Part shown: piece after piece, positions 25,811 through 35,400 of the stretch
How positions within the stretch are numbered: position 1 is the stretch's first letter
How the letters are laid out: every line of letters begins with the position of its first letter
Assembly (NCBI RefSeq): GCF_004295585.1
Contig: NZ_AP019400.1
Span: forward strand, 6,254,501-6,318,500
Length of the DNA: 64,000 nt
Source of the DNA: Cohnella abietis
Lineage (GTDB): Bacteria > Bacillota > Bacilli > Paenibacillales > Paenibacillaceae
Reading direction: 5' to 3'
Notes under the pieces: generated by a model
Seen by the model: the letters and a program-made list of their open reading frames with translations, nothing else
What the model was told of the DNA's origin: nothing
Database searches by the model: none
Program-made: the position numbers and the translations under genes

Positions 25811-26491
25811 GTGGACTTTGAGACGGCTTATTCTAAATTTAAGGAGAAGCACAAAAAAGCAAGACACGGGGAAAGCTTACGCAGACTAACTGAAGGACAT
25901 GGACATGGCGAAAAATTATTACTCCAAAACATATGGTGGCCAGCGTTCCAAAATTTTGACAACTTATATCCAGAATACGAGGTGAGTGACTTTAAGGATG
26001 GGACAAGATTTTTAGATTATGCTTTCCTATTGAATTATGTGATGTTGGATATAGAATGTGATGGCTTTAATCCTCATGCCAAGGAAATCAGCCGCACCAA
26101 ATTCTCAGATAATCTTATGCGACAAAATCACCTCATTCTCGATGGATGGAAGGTTCTGCGTTTCTCTTATGATGACGTTGTTGAACGTCCGCGGATGTGC
26201 CAGCAAGTCCTTCAACAATTTATGGGCAAATGGATTACTGTTAAAAAGGGGGACCAAGTCGCAAGTTTGTCTGCAGAGGAGCGAGATATTTTGCGTATGG
26301 CATTAAGGCGTGGGAGAATCGTACGACCAGGAGACATCTGTCACCTGTTAGCGGTAGAAAATCAGAAAGCTAGAAAGCTCCTCCAAAGCCTCTACAGAAA
26401 ACAACTTGTCACGCCTTCTGGGAAGGGCATTGATCGTATTTTTAGTTATAGGCTTGCTGAATCTGTAACCTCAGACGACCTCGGCTTGTGA
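25811..26491 (+). CDS. PD-(D/E)xK-like (DUF559-type) protein with C-terminal winged helix
   Basis: A 226-aa protein starting at a GTG with GGGAGG upstream. Residues about 60-140 have the order expected of VSR/DUF559-like endonuclease folds: FLDYAF, then LDIECDGF (acidic catalytic pair), then KFSDNLMRQNHLILDGWKVLRFSYDDV. Residues about 155-220 look like a winged helix (DILRMALRRGRIVRPGDICHLL, then ARKLLQSLYRKQLV). This combination suggests a DNA-binding nuclease or a repurposed regulator. There is no methylase or partner gene beside it. It is one of only three rightward genes. Confidence 0.7.
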   Translation: MDFETAYSKFKEKHKKARHGESLRRLTEGHGHGEKLLLQNIWWPAFQNFDNLYPEYEVSDFKDGTRFLDYAFLLNYVMLDIECDGFNPHAKEISRTKFSDNLMRQNHLILDGWKVLRFSYDDVVERPRMCQQVLQQFMGKWITVKKGDQVASLSAEERDILRMALRRGRIVRPGDICHLLAVENQKARKLLQSLYRKQLVTPSGKGIDRIFSYRLAESVTSDDLGL

Positions 26492-26494
26492 AAC

Positions 26495-26614
26495 AACAAT
26501 GTAAAACATAGTACTTGGACTACAGGCGGTCATTGCATGGTTCATTAGCGATGCAAAACATCGTATTTGGACTGCACACGGTCACCGCTTAGTTCATTAG
26601 CGATGCAAAACATC
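26495..26614. repeat. 52-bp direct repeat with GCGATG/CATCG hairpins
   Basis: Two full units (26495-26546 and 26547-26598) and a 16-bp partial third share AAAACAT, TTGGACT and the GGTCA..TTCATT tail. A related element lies at 26713-26735. The core CGATGCAAAACATCG forms a 5-bp stem with a 5-nt loop. Confidence 0.8.
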
Positions 26615-26807
26615 CTTGTCTTCAATAAAATCAGTGGCATTCGGAGAAAAGTGCTCCAAGTAGAATGAATTACATCGCTATCGTGCATAGAGATTGGATA
26701 AATAATGGAGATAGCGATATAAAACATCGTATTCAATATTGGCGGAGGAAAAAGTTAGTTTTATGGCGCGTTTGCTTCGGGAGGGGACGGACTTTTGGCG
26801 AGACCGT

Positions 26808-26892
26808 TGTTCGGCGAGTTAGCCATTGTTCGGCGACTCATCCATTGTTCGGCGACCCAGCCATTGCTCGGCAAGTTAGCCGCTGTTCGGCG
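26808..26892. repeat. 19-bp tandem repeat, 4.5 copies
   Basis: Units start at 26808, 26827, 26846, 26865 and 26884 (the last partial), with consensus TGTTCGGCGA followed by a variable nine bases ending CCAT. It is more GC-rich than flanking DNA. Confidence 0.88.
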
Positions 26893-27031
26893 TGGCGATG
26901 GCCTGAGCGGACGATCACTCGTGATAAGAACAATCACCAAACAAAATTCGCGACTACCTGGGTCGTTGAAAGACCGTGGAGGCGCGAATGATGATTAAGC
27001 ATTATGTAGTTGGTACTTTAGTTTTAAGTTA

Positions 27032-27754
27032 CTAGAGTGTTACCCAGCCGTATTTGATAGAGGTGATAACGGCTTGTGTGCGGTCGTCAACTTCCATCTT
27101 CTGCAGAATGCTACTAACGTGATTTTTGACTGTTTTTTCGCTAATGAAGAGGTTTTCTCCAATAGTCTTGTTACTCTTACCTTCAGCCATTAATCGCAGC
27201 ACCTCAGCTTCCCGACGAGTAAGCGGATTGTTGCCACGCGGTATGAATTTCGTAACCGTCTCACGACTAGCCGCAGCACCCGATGTTGCACCAATTTCGT
27301 CCAGATAAGTCATCCTGCGAAGCTGATTGATTAATTTTCCTGTCACCTTAGGATGGATGTAAGCATGCCCTTCCGCAACTGTGCGAATAGCATTGATAAG
27401 TGCCTCGGCTTCCATGTCCTTCAGCAGATAACCCGTCGCGCCCTTGCGAAGGGTTTCGAACACATAGCTCTCGTCATCGTGTATTGATAGAATAATAACT
27501 TTAATTTCCGGAAAAATATCGCGAAGTCGCTCTGTTGCTACAACACCATTTTCCGTAGGCATGTTAATGTCCAGCAACACGACGTCTGGTTTCTCATGAT
27601 TACAGAACTCCAACACCTGTATGCCGTCGCCACACTCGCCAATGACTTCTAGATCGTTCTCCATGTTCAAAATTCGTTTCAGCCCTTCGCGGAACAGCTG
27701 ATGATCGTCGGCAAGGAGTACTTTAATTTTACGAACCGCATTTTTATTCTCCAT
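27032..27754 (-). CDS. degU: Response regulator DegU
   Basis: A 240-aa NarL/FixJ-type regulator. The receiver domain has the acidic pair DD16-17 and phospho-acceptor Asp62 (VVLLDINMP). The C-terminal LuxR-type helix-turn-helix is intact (LTRREAEVLRLMAEGKSNKTIGENL, then KTVKNHVSSIL). It controls motility, exoenzymes, biofilm and competence in Bacillales. It overlaps degS by 11 bp, so translation is coupled. GGAG precedes the ATG. Confidence 0.96.
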   Translation of the reverse strand: MENKNAVRKIKVLLADDHQLFREGLKRILNMENDLEVIGECGDGIQVLEFCNHEKPDVVLLDINMPTENGVVATERLRDIFPEIKVIILSIHDDESYVFETLRKGATGYLLKDMEAEALINAIRTVAEGHAYIHPKVTGKLINQLRRMTYLDEIGATSGAAASRETVTKFIPRGNNPLTRREAEVLRLMAEGKSNKTIGENLFISEKTVKNHVSSILQKMEVDDRTQAVITSIKYGWVTL

Positions 27755-28922
27755 GTGCGATTAACTCCTTTCCTGATTCAGATTTAATGGGAACATTGAT
27801 CTTTATTTTGGTGCCTTGCCCAATGATTGATTCTATGTCCATTTTCCCCTGCAGTAGCTCAACTCGCTCCTTCATCCCAATCAGACCAAAATGCGAATGG
27901 GTTTTCGCGCGGGACTCCACTACATCCAGATGAAAGCCGACTCCATTATCCTCTATAGTTAGATATACGGTTTCTTCATTAAAGGTCATTTCCAGAGATA
28001 CAAAAGTAGGCTGAGCATGTTTTAACGCGTTGTTATAGCCTTCTTGAACGAGTCTGAACATAGCCGCTTCCATTGCACTAGGTAGACGCTTTTCCTTACC
28101 TATAGTCTCAAAAACAGCCCTGATGCGAGTCTTCTCCTCAAAATCCTGCACAAACTTCCGCAAAGTCGGAACCAATCCCAAATCGTCCAATGCCATCGGT
28201 CGGAGGTTAAAAATAATTTTGCGAATATCCTCCAGCCCAATACGAATTTGCAATTTCAAATCGATCAGCTCGTTTTTAACAAGCTCCATGTCTTTCGTAT
28301 CTAACAGCCGCTCCGCAATCTCCGTGCGTAGCACTAGATTAGCCAAGGACTGGGCTGGGCCATCATGGATTTCCCGAGCAACTCGCTTACGCTCGTCTTC
28401 CTGTGCCAGAATGATTTTAAGTCCAATTAGCTGACGGTTTTTCGCCGATTCTAGAATCCGTGTTATCTGATTCAAGTCACCAGAAAGATAGTCAAGCACG
28501 ACACTCATCTGAAGGTTGATCGTATCCGCTCGCTCAATGGAAATCTCCACATTTTTTACTCGGTGCTGCAGATCGTCACGACGTGTTTTCAGGTAGCTCT
28601 CCTTCTCCCGATAAACCATCAGGTCCAGCTGAAATTGAGTCGCCTTCTCATAGGCTGACTTAATATCATGCTCGGAGAAACGAACGAAATCACGGCTAAC
28701 CTCAGTTAACCGTATTCTCGCAAGCCGATAATCCCGCTCCAACAGATCTACTTTATCAATAGTATCCGACGTTTCTCGCAGTACCTTCTCCAGCTCAAGA
28801 GTTAAGGCAAGAAGCTCACGACGGGCAACCTCGCAAATTTCAAAAACCTGAACCTTACTATCTTCCATAACAGAGATGGCATTCTGGATTACACGATCTA
28901 TTTGGTCTACATGATAATCCAT
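27744..28922 (-). CDS. degS: Cytoplasmic sensor histidine kinase DegS
   Basis: A 392-aa kinase with no membrane segment. A long coiled-coil N-terminus is followed by the HisKA_3 box (REIHDGPAQSL, phospho-His186) and the HATPase domain (EDNGVGF, then HFGLIGMKERVE). It phosphorylates DegU. Size and layout match Bacillus DegS. AAGGGAG precedes the ATG. Gene order degS-degU-(gap)-comFA-comFC-yvyF-flgM is the conserved Bacillales order. Confidence 0.96.
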   Translation of the reverse strand: MDYHVDQIDRVIQNAISVMEDSKVQVFEICEVARRELLALTLELEKVLRETSDTIDKVDLLERDYRLARIRLTEVSRDFVRFSEHDIKSAYEKATQFQLDLMVYREKESYLKTRRDDLQHRVKNVEISIERADTINLQMSVVLDYLSGDLNQITRILESAKNRQLIGLKIILAQEDERKRVAREIHDGPAQSLANLVLRTEIAERLLDTKDMELVKNELIDLKLQIRIGLEDIRKIIFNLRPMALDDLGLVPTLRKFVQDFEEKTRIRAVFETIGKEKRLPSAMEAAMFRLVQEGYNNALKHAQPTFVSLEMTFNEETVYLTIEDNGVGFHLDVVESRAKTHSHFGLIGMKERVELLQGKMDIESIIGQGTKIKINVPIKSESGKELIAHGE

Positions 28923-29070
28923 ATTGACGTCTCCCTTATGATCTTTAACGCCTGCTTATATATGTGTCATTCCCATAAAATCAAGGCCGCCCAGCGTCTT
29001 CTAGCAATATTCCCATCATACCATAATTATTAGTTTCAATGAGAGGAGGTTTAGGACTTTTGATATAAAA

Positions 29071-31866
29071 TTAATGAATTGTAATGGTTTTTGTTTTGCT
29101 TACCCAGTCTACCTTCTGACCGAGCTGCTCTGATATGACGCGAACAGGTACATAGACACTACCATTAACAATGGTAGGTGTGACGGTAAGTGTTTGACGC
29201 ACGCCATTAACCGTCATTTTATTACTACCTACCCACAATTCAAGCATGGTGTCGCCTCTTAGAATCGTAACTCTCTTAGATTTATTATCCCAGAGAACCT
29301 GAGCTCCAAGCGAATCCGCAACAAACTTAAGTGGAAGGAAATTCGTGTTCGTGCCTTGCTGCATGAAAGGAGCCCCTGGCAGTGTAACCTTCTTCCCGTC
29401 AACCTTCGCTTGTTTACTGCCAACCGTCATAACGATAGTCGAATTAGTAACTTTAATCCCTGATGGCGGATATTGCAAGGCGAGATTATCAAAAGCGAGT
29501 TGGCCCTGTAACGCACGTTCGTCTTGGTCCTCCTCCGCATTAACAATATAAAGCTTTGTCAGCTGTGCCGGACCCTTTAATCCTGCTGCAGCTAAGTCTA
29601 CACGGATATTCTTCCATCCCATCCAGTCAATCTTATCGGCTATCGTGGCGTATACCGTTTTACCGTTCACATCTGTAAACTCCGCCCTCAACCAGTTATA
29701 GCTCTGATCACCTAGTACATCGAGAGTAAGTGCGCTTGGCGTTCCCGTTACGGTAATCCCTTTGCCATCATTAAGAACAGCATTAGCATATCGTTTGCCA
29801 GCGCCTACAGTGAAGTCATAATCCATTAATAGAACATTGGAAGATTCACGTCCCTGAACTCCCGTTGTAATGGATGTATTTCCTACCGTTTCCTTCGGTG
29901 TTGCGGTAAATCCAACCTTATAAGAAACCTTCTCAAAGTCCTCAAGCGGTTTCTCAGTTCCTGAAGCGAGCGCAGCTACAGTACCGAAGCCATCATATCT
30001 GGCTACAGCATACCCGGCAGTAATGTTACTATTAACTTTATCTATCGTTATTTTCCCATTGCTAGAGCTCCCCGTAAATCCATAGAATTCCCAAGCTACT
30101 GAAGATGCTGGTAGTGACAATTGACGCCCGTCCGTTAACTGAACCTTAACCGGAGCATTAATGGTCATCCCTGGCTTTAGCAATGTTGTGCTCGGCTCTA
30201 CGATAAGCTTCGATATCTGAGCCTCTCCAATTACCTCAATTGGAATAGTATCTGATGCACTGCCCGCATTAACGCTGAGCTTTGCTGTTCCGGATTTAGA
30301 CGCGAGGAAAGTGCCCTCTGTGAAAGCCCCCAACGGCTTGTCGATGCTCCATGTCGGTGTTAAGCCACTCGGATCAATCGGATTGAAATAGTTATCGTAG
30401 GCTTTCAACGAGAAATTAGATTGTTGGCCTATGAACAAAGTTTTGGATCCACTCGCTACTATCCCCTTAATCGTGCCTTGTGGGGCAATGGTGTAGACAC
30501 CAATCCCATTGGCTACCTGACGTTGAGTCGTTCCATATGACGTAGGGTGCGTTAGCCCAACTTGAAACTCACCTAGTGGACGGGAAACCATCGTCGTTGA
30601 GCCGCCACCATCAAGATTTACTGCTTTCCAAGCTCCTAACTGGAGAAGCATCTGCTGCAGTACCTTGAGAGTTACACCTTTACGTCCCCCATTCTCCTCA
30701 ACGGTAACCAAATACACCGTGGATCCATCCTTAGAATATCCGACAGCTGTACGGGCTCTATTGGCACTACCACTGACACCATCAATATCCCTTGAGAAGG
30801 CCGCTGCAACACCATTATCTAGCAAAAGCGTATGTCCGCTTACCATCATCTGAAAGCTAGATTGATCATAGGATTGACCACTATTATTTGATTGGAGCGA
30901 GTATTCCGTAGTAACTTTGTCACCAATAATAAGATGCGACTTGATGAAATCTGTTGCTGTCTTATTACCACTTCCACGTAATATATAGCCATTCGCAGGA
31001 ATTGCCGTCTTAATCGGCGTACCAATTGAAACTTCGGTTACATTACCATCCACTATTAAAGCCTCACTAGGAATTGTACTACTAGCAATTGGCCTCTCAG
31101 GCGCTGTCCAAGCACTAGTATACATATATAGGGTATCGACATGGCTATACGCTCTATCAGGTTCTGTGCGATAGGCAGACTTATTTAATCCTGTTAGTTT
31201 AAACGTTGTTCCGTCTGCTGCTGTAACCATTCCAGAGAAGCTAAAATTGTCGATAACCGGTTTACGGTCTTGGGTCACTCCGAAGGTATACATTCCCTTC
31301 AATTGCTCGCTGCTTACTAGAAGCTGGCCGGAAGTAATCTGTGCTCCCATCGGAACGGCTTCTGTCGTAATTCCTGTTCTGAAAACATCTCCATTAATAC
31401 CGGCAACAGCTCCGGTTTCTTTAGACATTGCTCCGACGGATTGTTTGGCCGTAACGCTGCCTTGGGGTCCGCCCATCGCGTTTAGCTGTACGTAGGGATT
31501 TGTTAGATCAATTTCTAATACATGAAGAACCTCCGTTGCTTTGGTCGCGTTGGAAGGTACCCAGTTATAGTTTACCTGACGGGCTCCAGACGTAACCATA
31601 GTTTCGGATTGCTTTACTAGCTTGTATGTAACAGCAGCAGGGGCTGTAGCAGCAGAGACGTGCGAGATTGAGGTTAATGGTGAGAAAGAGGTGAATAGGT
31701 TTAATGGTGCGGTGAACACCAATACCCCCGCAAGAATGGGAACAATAATGCGGAATCGTACACTTTTATATCTAGATTGATTCGGTTTTTGAGACGGAAT
31801 TAGGGTAGTTTGAGATGAAAATGATTTCTGCTTACTACGGGATGAGTGAGATTGTTGTGGTGGCAT
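29071..31866 (-). CDS. Secreted phosphodiester glycosidase-type protein with copper-amine-oxidase-like C-terminal domain
   Basis: A 931-aa protein with a basic N-terminus and one membrane/signal helix near residues 45-60 (IIVPILAGVLVFTAPL). Residues about 125-465 match the NAGPA/phosphodiester glycosidase fold, with AINGDVF and the VNLDGGGSTTMV motif near 415. Ig-like and jelly-roll-like segments follow. Residues about 830-931 are the copper-amine-oxidase N-terminal-like domain common in Paenibacillaceae surface proteins (FLPLKFVADSLGA, VPVRVISEQLGQ). The ATG at 31866 is 6 nt after AGGAG; a TTG at 31881 is less likely. Wall-glycan remodelling outside the cell is inferred. Confidence 0.85.
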   Translation of the reverse strand: MPPQQSHSSRSKQKSFSSQTTLIPSQKPNQSRYKSVRFRIIVPILAGVLVFTAPLNLFTSFSPLTSISHVSAATAPAAVTYKLVKQSETMVTSGARQVNYNWVPSNATKATEVLHVLEIDLTNPYVQLNAMGGPQGSVTAKQSVGAMSKETGAVAGINGDVFRTGITTEAVPMGAQITSGQLLVSSEQLKGMYTFGVTQDRKPVIDNFSFSGMVTAADGTTFKLTGLNKSAYRTEPDRAYSHVDTLYMYTSAWTAPERPIASSTIPSEALIVDGNVTEVSIGTPIKTAIPANGYILRGSGNKTATDFIKSHLIIGDKVTTEYSLQSNNSGQSYDQSSFQMMVSGHTLLLDNGVAAAFSRDIDGVSGSANRARTAVGYSKDGSTVYLVTVEENGGRKGVTLKVLQQMLLQLGAWKAVNLDGGGSTTMVSRPLGEFQVGLTHPTSYGTTQRQVANGIGVYTIAPQGTIKGIVASGSKTLFIGQQSNFSLKAYDNYFNPIDPSGLTPTWSIDKPLGAFTEGTFLASKSGTAKLSVNAGSASDTIPIEVIGEAQISKLIVEPSTTLLKPGMTINAPVKVQLTDGRQLSLPASSVAWEFYGFTGSSSNGKITIDKVNSNITAGYAVARYDGFGTVAALASGTEKPLEDFEKVSYKVGFTATPKETVGNTSITTGVQGRESSNVLLMDYDFTVGAGKRYANAVLNDGKGITVTGTPSALTLDVLGDQSYNWLRAEFTDVNGKTVYATIADKIDWMGWKNIRVDLAAAGLKGPAQLTKLYIVNAEEDQDERALQGQLAFDNLALQYPPSGIKVTNSTIVMTVGSKQAKVDGKKVTLPGAPFMQQGTNTNFLPLKFVADSLGAQVLWDNKSKRVTILRGDTMLELWVGSNKMTVNGVRQTLTVTPTIVNGSVYVPVRVISEQLGQKVDWVSKTKTITIH

Positions 31867-32085
31867 GTAAGTCTCCTGCAATTCTATTAGTATTTGGCCG
31901 AAGCGTCGCAGCTCCTATAAAGCTCCTACTCTATTAGACTCTTTAAGAGTCAAAAAGTTACACCTCAATAGAGATTGTCATTAAAAATTAATATACTGCA
32001 AATATGACTACTATTTGCTAGATTTGTCGGAATAACGGTGTTTTGCGAATATAGTGCTGTAACTTTTACATTCTGAATAACGTAA

Positions 32086-32110
32086 AAAAGCGGCAACCAT
32101 CGCCGCTTTT
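32086..32110 (-). terminator. Terminator of the SLH-protein/MmcQ transcription unit
   Basis: A 9-bp perfect stem (32086-32094 with 32102-32110), 7-nt loop, followed by TTTT on the minus strand, 13 bp past the MmcQ/YjbR stop codon. Confidence 0.88.
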
Positions 32111-32122
32111 CCCCACTACTAT

Positions 32123-32476
32123 TTATTTAAGCTCTGCACGTTCACGCTTAGTCAGCTTATTCCATACGAGCTGATAGGAATGCTCGAGCATAGCATGCAC
32201 CTCACTATCAGGCACACCACCATCAAACACTACTGTATTCCAGTGCTTCTTGTTCATATGATAGCCCGGTAGGACAGAGCCGGGATATTGTTGCCGCAGT
32301 AGCCATGCTTCTTCCGGCTCTACCTTCAGATTAACACTTTCGTGCTCACCTGTTCTGCCTAGCAAGGCAAACATTTTACTTCCTACGAACAACACCGGTA
32401 AATTAGGATCGAAGGGGTAATGCAAACTTGAACCTACCCATTCCAATCCTGCCTCCATTATCTTTGCATGGTTCAT
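32123..32476 (-). CDS. MmcQ/YjbR family protein
   Basis: A 117-aa protein with the family pattern: KMFALLGR near residue 35, VNLKVEPEEAWLLRQQYPGSVLPGYHMNKKHWNTV across 48-82, and a C-terminal helix. These are small cytoplasmic proteins with a double-wing DNA-binding-like fold and no settled function. The ATG overlaps the end of the SLH-protein gene by 4 bp, so it is translated from the same mRNA. The pairing with a surface protein is unexplained. Confidence 0.88.
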   Translation of the reverse strand: MNHAKIMEAGLEWVGSSLHYPFDPNLPVLFVGSKMFALLGRTGEHESVNLKVEPEEAWLLRQQYPGSVLPGYHMNKKHWNTVVFDGGVPDSEVHAMLEHSYQLVWNKLTKRERAELK

Positions 32477-35400
32477 AGGAAATCCACGTATTCCAAAAAT
32501 CTCTTAATCATAATTGCTGCCTCTGCACGAGTCGCATTGTTTTTTGGATTGACCGTCTTCTCGGGTGTCCCTTTAATAAAGCCAGCTGTTACACTAATGG
32601 CCATGCCATCCTTGGCCCAGCTGCTAATTTTGGTGCGATCCTTGAAGCCATTAAGGGCAGTACTCGTTGCCGTCTTGCTCACTCCCGCATACTTCATCGC
32701 TCTTACTAACATCGTAGCCATCTCCTCACGGGTAACAGGAGCTTCCGGACGGAACTTCCCGTCTGTTCCTCCCTCTACAATACCCGCATCGCTAACGGCA
32801 CCAATGTAAGCAGCAGACTTATAGTTGGAACCAACATCCTTAAACTTTGCTGCGGATGCACTAACGCCATTAAGACCTAGACCACGTGCAATAAATACCG
32901 CAAAATCTGCCCTCGTGATAGCCTTGTTAGGAGCAAAGCTTGTTAGGGAGGGTCCATCTACAATGAACTTAGAGGCTAACTGGGATACATCATCTCTAGC
33001 CCAGTGCTTAGCCATATCTGTATAGGTTATATTGGCACGAATTGCCGCGTACACGCTATTACCTTTTCTCATAAAATCAACCTTGACGCTACCGTTGGAA
33101 TTGCTAACCTTAGACGGTACATAAGTCACATCACCAGAATCACTATCCATACGTACGACGGCAATATCGTTCGTAGCACCTACCGACGAGGGAAGGACAA
33201 AGGTTCTAGTGACATATGCTTCATAAGAGTCGATCTCCCTTTCTCGTCCACCCGCAAGTATAATCGCTGTAAAATCAGCAGGAGTCACAAGCATCTGTGC
33301 ACCTTTGCCACTTAGCTTGGAAACAAGAGGGGTGCTAGGCGTCTTCTCAATATTGAGTAATAAATACGCTGCAGACACGTCCCCCCCAGTCGCTTGAAGC
33401 TGCTTACTGTAGTTAATTGCTTTAAGCGGTAACGTGAACTGCAAATCTCCAAAATCTAAACGGATTGAAGCATTGGCGGATCGTGACGCCGCATCCATAA
33501 TCGAACGCAGTGGAATACCTACCAAAGCTCCCGCTTCAGTCGTTGGAACCTTGAAGGTTACCATTGGTACAGTAACTCCAGCCGTTGTTTTAACCAAGTC
33601 GAAAGCAGAAATTAGTTTATCTCCATTAATCATATAACGGTTCGCCGATCTTCCTGAAGCTGTCGCTGCAGAAACGACTGTTGCAGCCTTTGCATTGATA
33701 AACCTTAGTGCTCCCGCTCCGTCAGTTTCTAGGTAATCTGGTAAATTACCTATCACAGCAGATCCGCCTTGGTTGGTAACTGTTAAATCATTAAAAACGG
33801 CTACCTGCTGACTCAAATAATCCTTTAACGTTACCCCTGTACTACTGTAGCTGACAGTAACACGTTGTCCTGCTTTAACGGCAGAGGAAAGGGTTAAAAT
33901 AACCTGTGTTCCTGATACAGAAATGTTTGTTACCGGAACGGCTACACCATCATACTTCACAGTGTACTGAGTAATATACGGTGTTGAGTAAGAGCTTAAG
34001 TTAGTTGAATAAACAATTGATAATTGACTATTTGATATATTCAGCGAAGCGACCTGCGCCACTGCCCCCGCTGCACCTGAATTGAAGCTGTGACCGACAA
34101 TAGCCAAGGCGGGATTACCCGAGAGATCAGATATCCCTGGACTCCCAGGGTAATAAAATAACTGTACAGGAACATTGCTAGTTACGCTTTGAGACAATAG
34201 CAGCTCCACCGTATTGTTGACGATATTAACAGAAGTAATTATAGCCGCTGTTCCACTTATCGTTAATGAAAAACTAGATTTAGGAGGGATCGTCGTTGTA
34301 TTTAGTCCCTCATTGTAGGTCAAGATGACTTTATTGCCATTCAGAGTAGCCGAAACAAACTGCGGCTCCGTGGTATCAAGAACATTACGAATATAATAAT
34401 CGGTAAAGGCCGGCATCAAATTTCCATTCTGGTCCCTAATGGGATTAGAGCCTGGGGTATAGCTGATAGAAACAGGCTGGGGGCTAGTCGATGTAGTATT
34501 TAACGTCAAGCTTAAGACTGTTCCGCCCAACGTAGAAGCATTGAAGGCTAGTGGAACTCCGCCCTGCTTAACTACGAATTGATTGCGGTATTCTCCAACA
34601 GGAGTCGTTAATGCACGATTAAACATCAAAAGCACTGAGCTTCCAGAAAAGATCCCGCTTACCGGCTTAGGCAACGCTGTATCTGTGGTATTGGTAACAG
34701 CGCGATTAGTAAATCCAGCCGCTTCATTTCCTGCTACATTTTTCAACCTTTTGTCGATCGAAAAGCTATCCGGATAATAAGAAACTTTAACTGACTGTCC
34801 CGCTAAAACAATACTTTGTAGCACTAACCTAACCTCATTATTAACGATGCTCACGCTCGTGACAGGACGCGCTACATCATTAACCTGTACATAGAAGTTA
34901 CTACCGGACGGAACTTTGGTCGAATCAAGATTTTCGCTATAGGTAAGTAATATAGTAGAACCATCTATTGTTGAGCTGCTTATTGTCGGAGTACTGTTAT
35001 TAGCCGTTTGAAAAGTCCATTGGTAAGGATTAGCTATACCCGCAAAAGCATTGCCGGCTAGATCAGTTATTAAATTCACGGGAACAAGCACAGAGTACAG
35101 GGTTGAGCTACTCAATTTGGAGTTACCCAAATTAAATAGTACCCGGCTACTATTAGTTGGGTCTATAACCATTTTCAAATCCGTCTTATAGGTTTGGTTA
35201 TTCTGCGGAAACACTTGAGAGGTTGGATTGGCACCCACAAGCGCAACAGGTTTATTAAATGTCAGGCTCAACTGAGTAGTTGATACACCCACAGTTGTTA
35301 CGCCTACTGCAGGTAAATACGAAACGATAGTAGGCGGTGTCGAATCGACAACAATCTTAAATCTCCATGTAACTCCATCGAAATAGTTACCGCTAGCATC

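Larger units (their letters stand above)
26492..27031. other. 540-bp intergenic region filled with short repeats
   Basis: No supported gene lies here; short frames exist but lack ribosome sites and consist of the repeats. The left part holds a 52-bp direct repeat with small hairpins, and the middle holds a 19-bp tandem repeat. The rest shows nothing recognisable. It separates the convergent nuclease-like gene and degU, and no clear terminator for either was seen. Confidence 0.75.

Noticed and set aside
26495..26892. CRISPR-like repeats
   Set aside because: Repeat units are adjacent and without unique spacers, and no cas genes are present.
26665..26991. 108-aa plus-strand frame in the intergenic gap
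   Set aside because: It is composed largely of the 19-bp repeat, has no ribosome site and no family resemblance.
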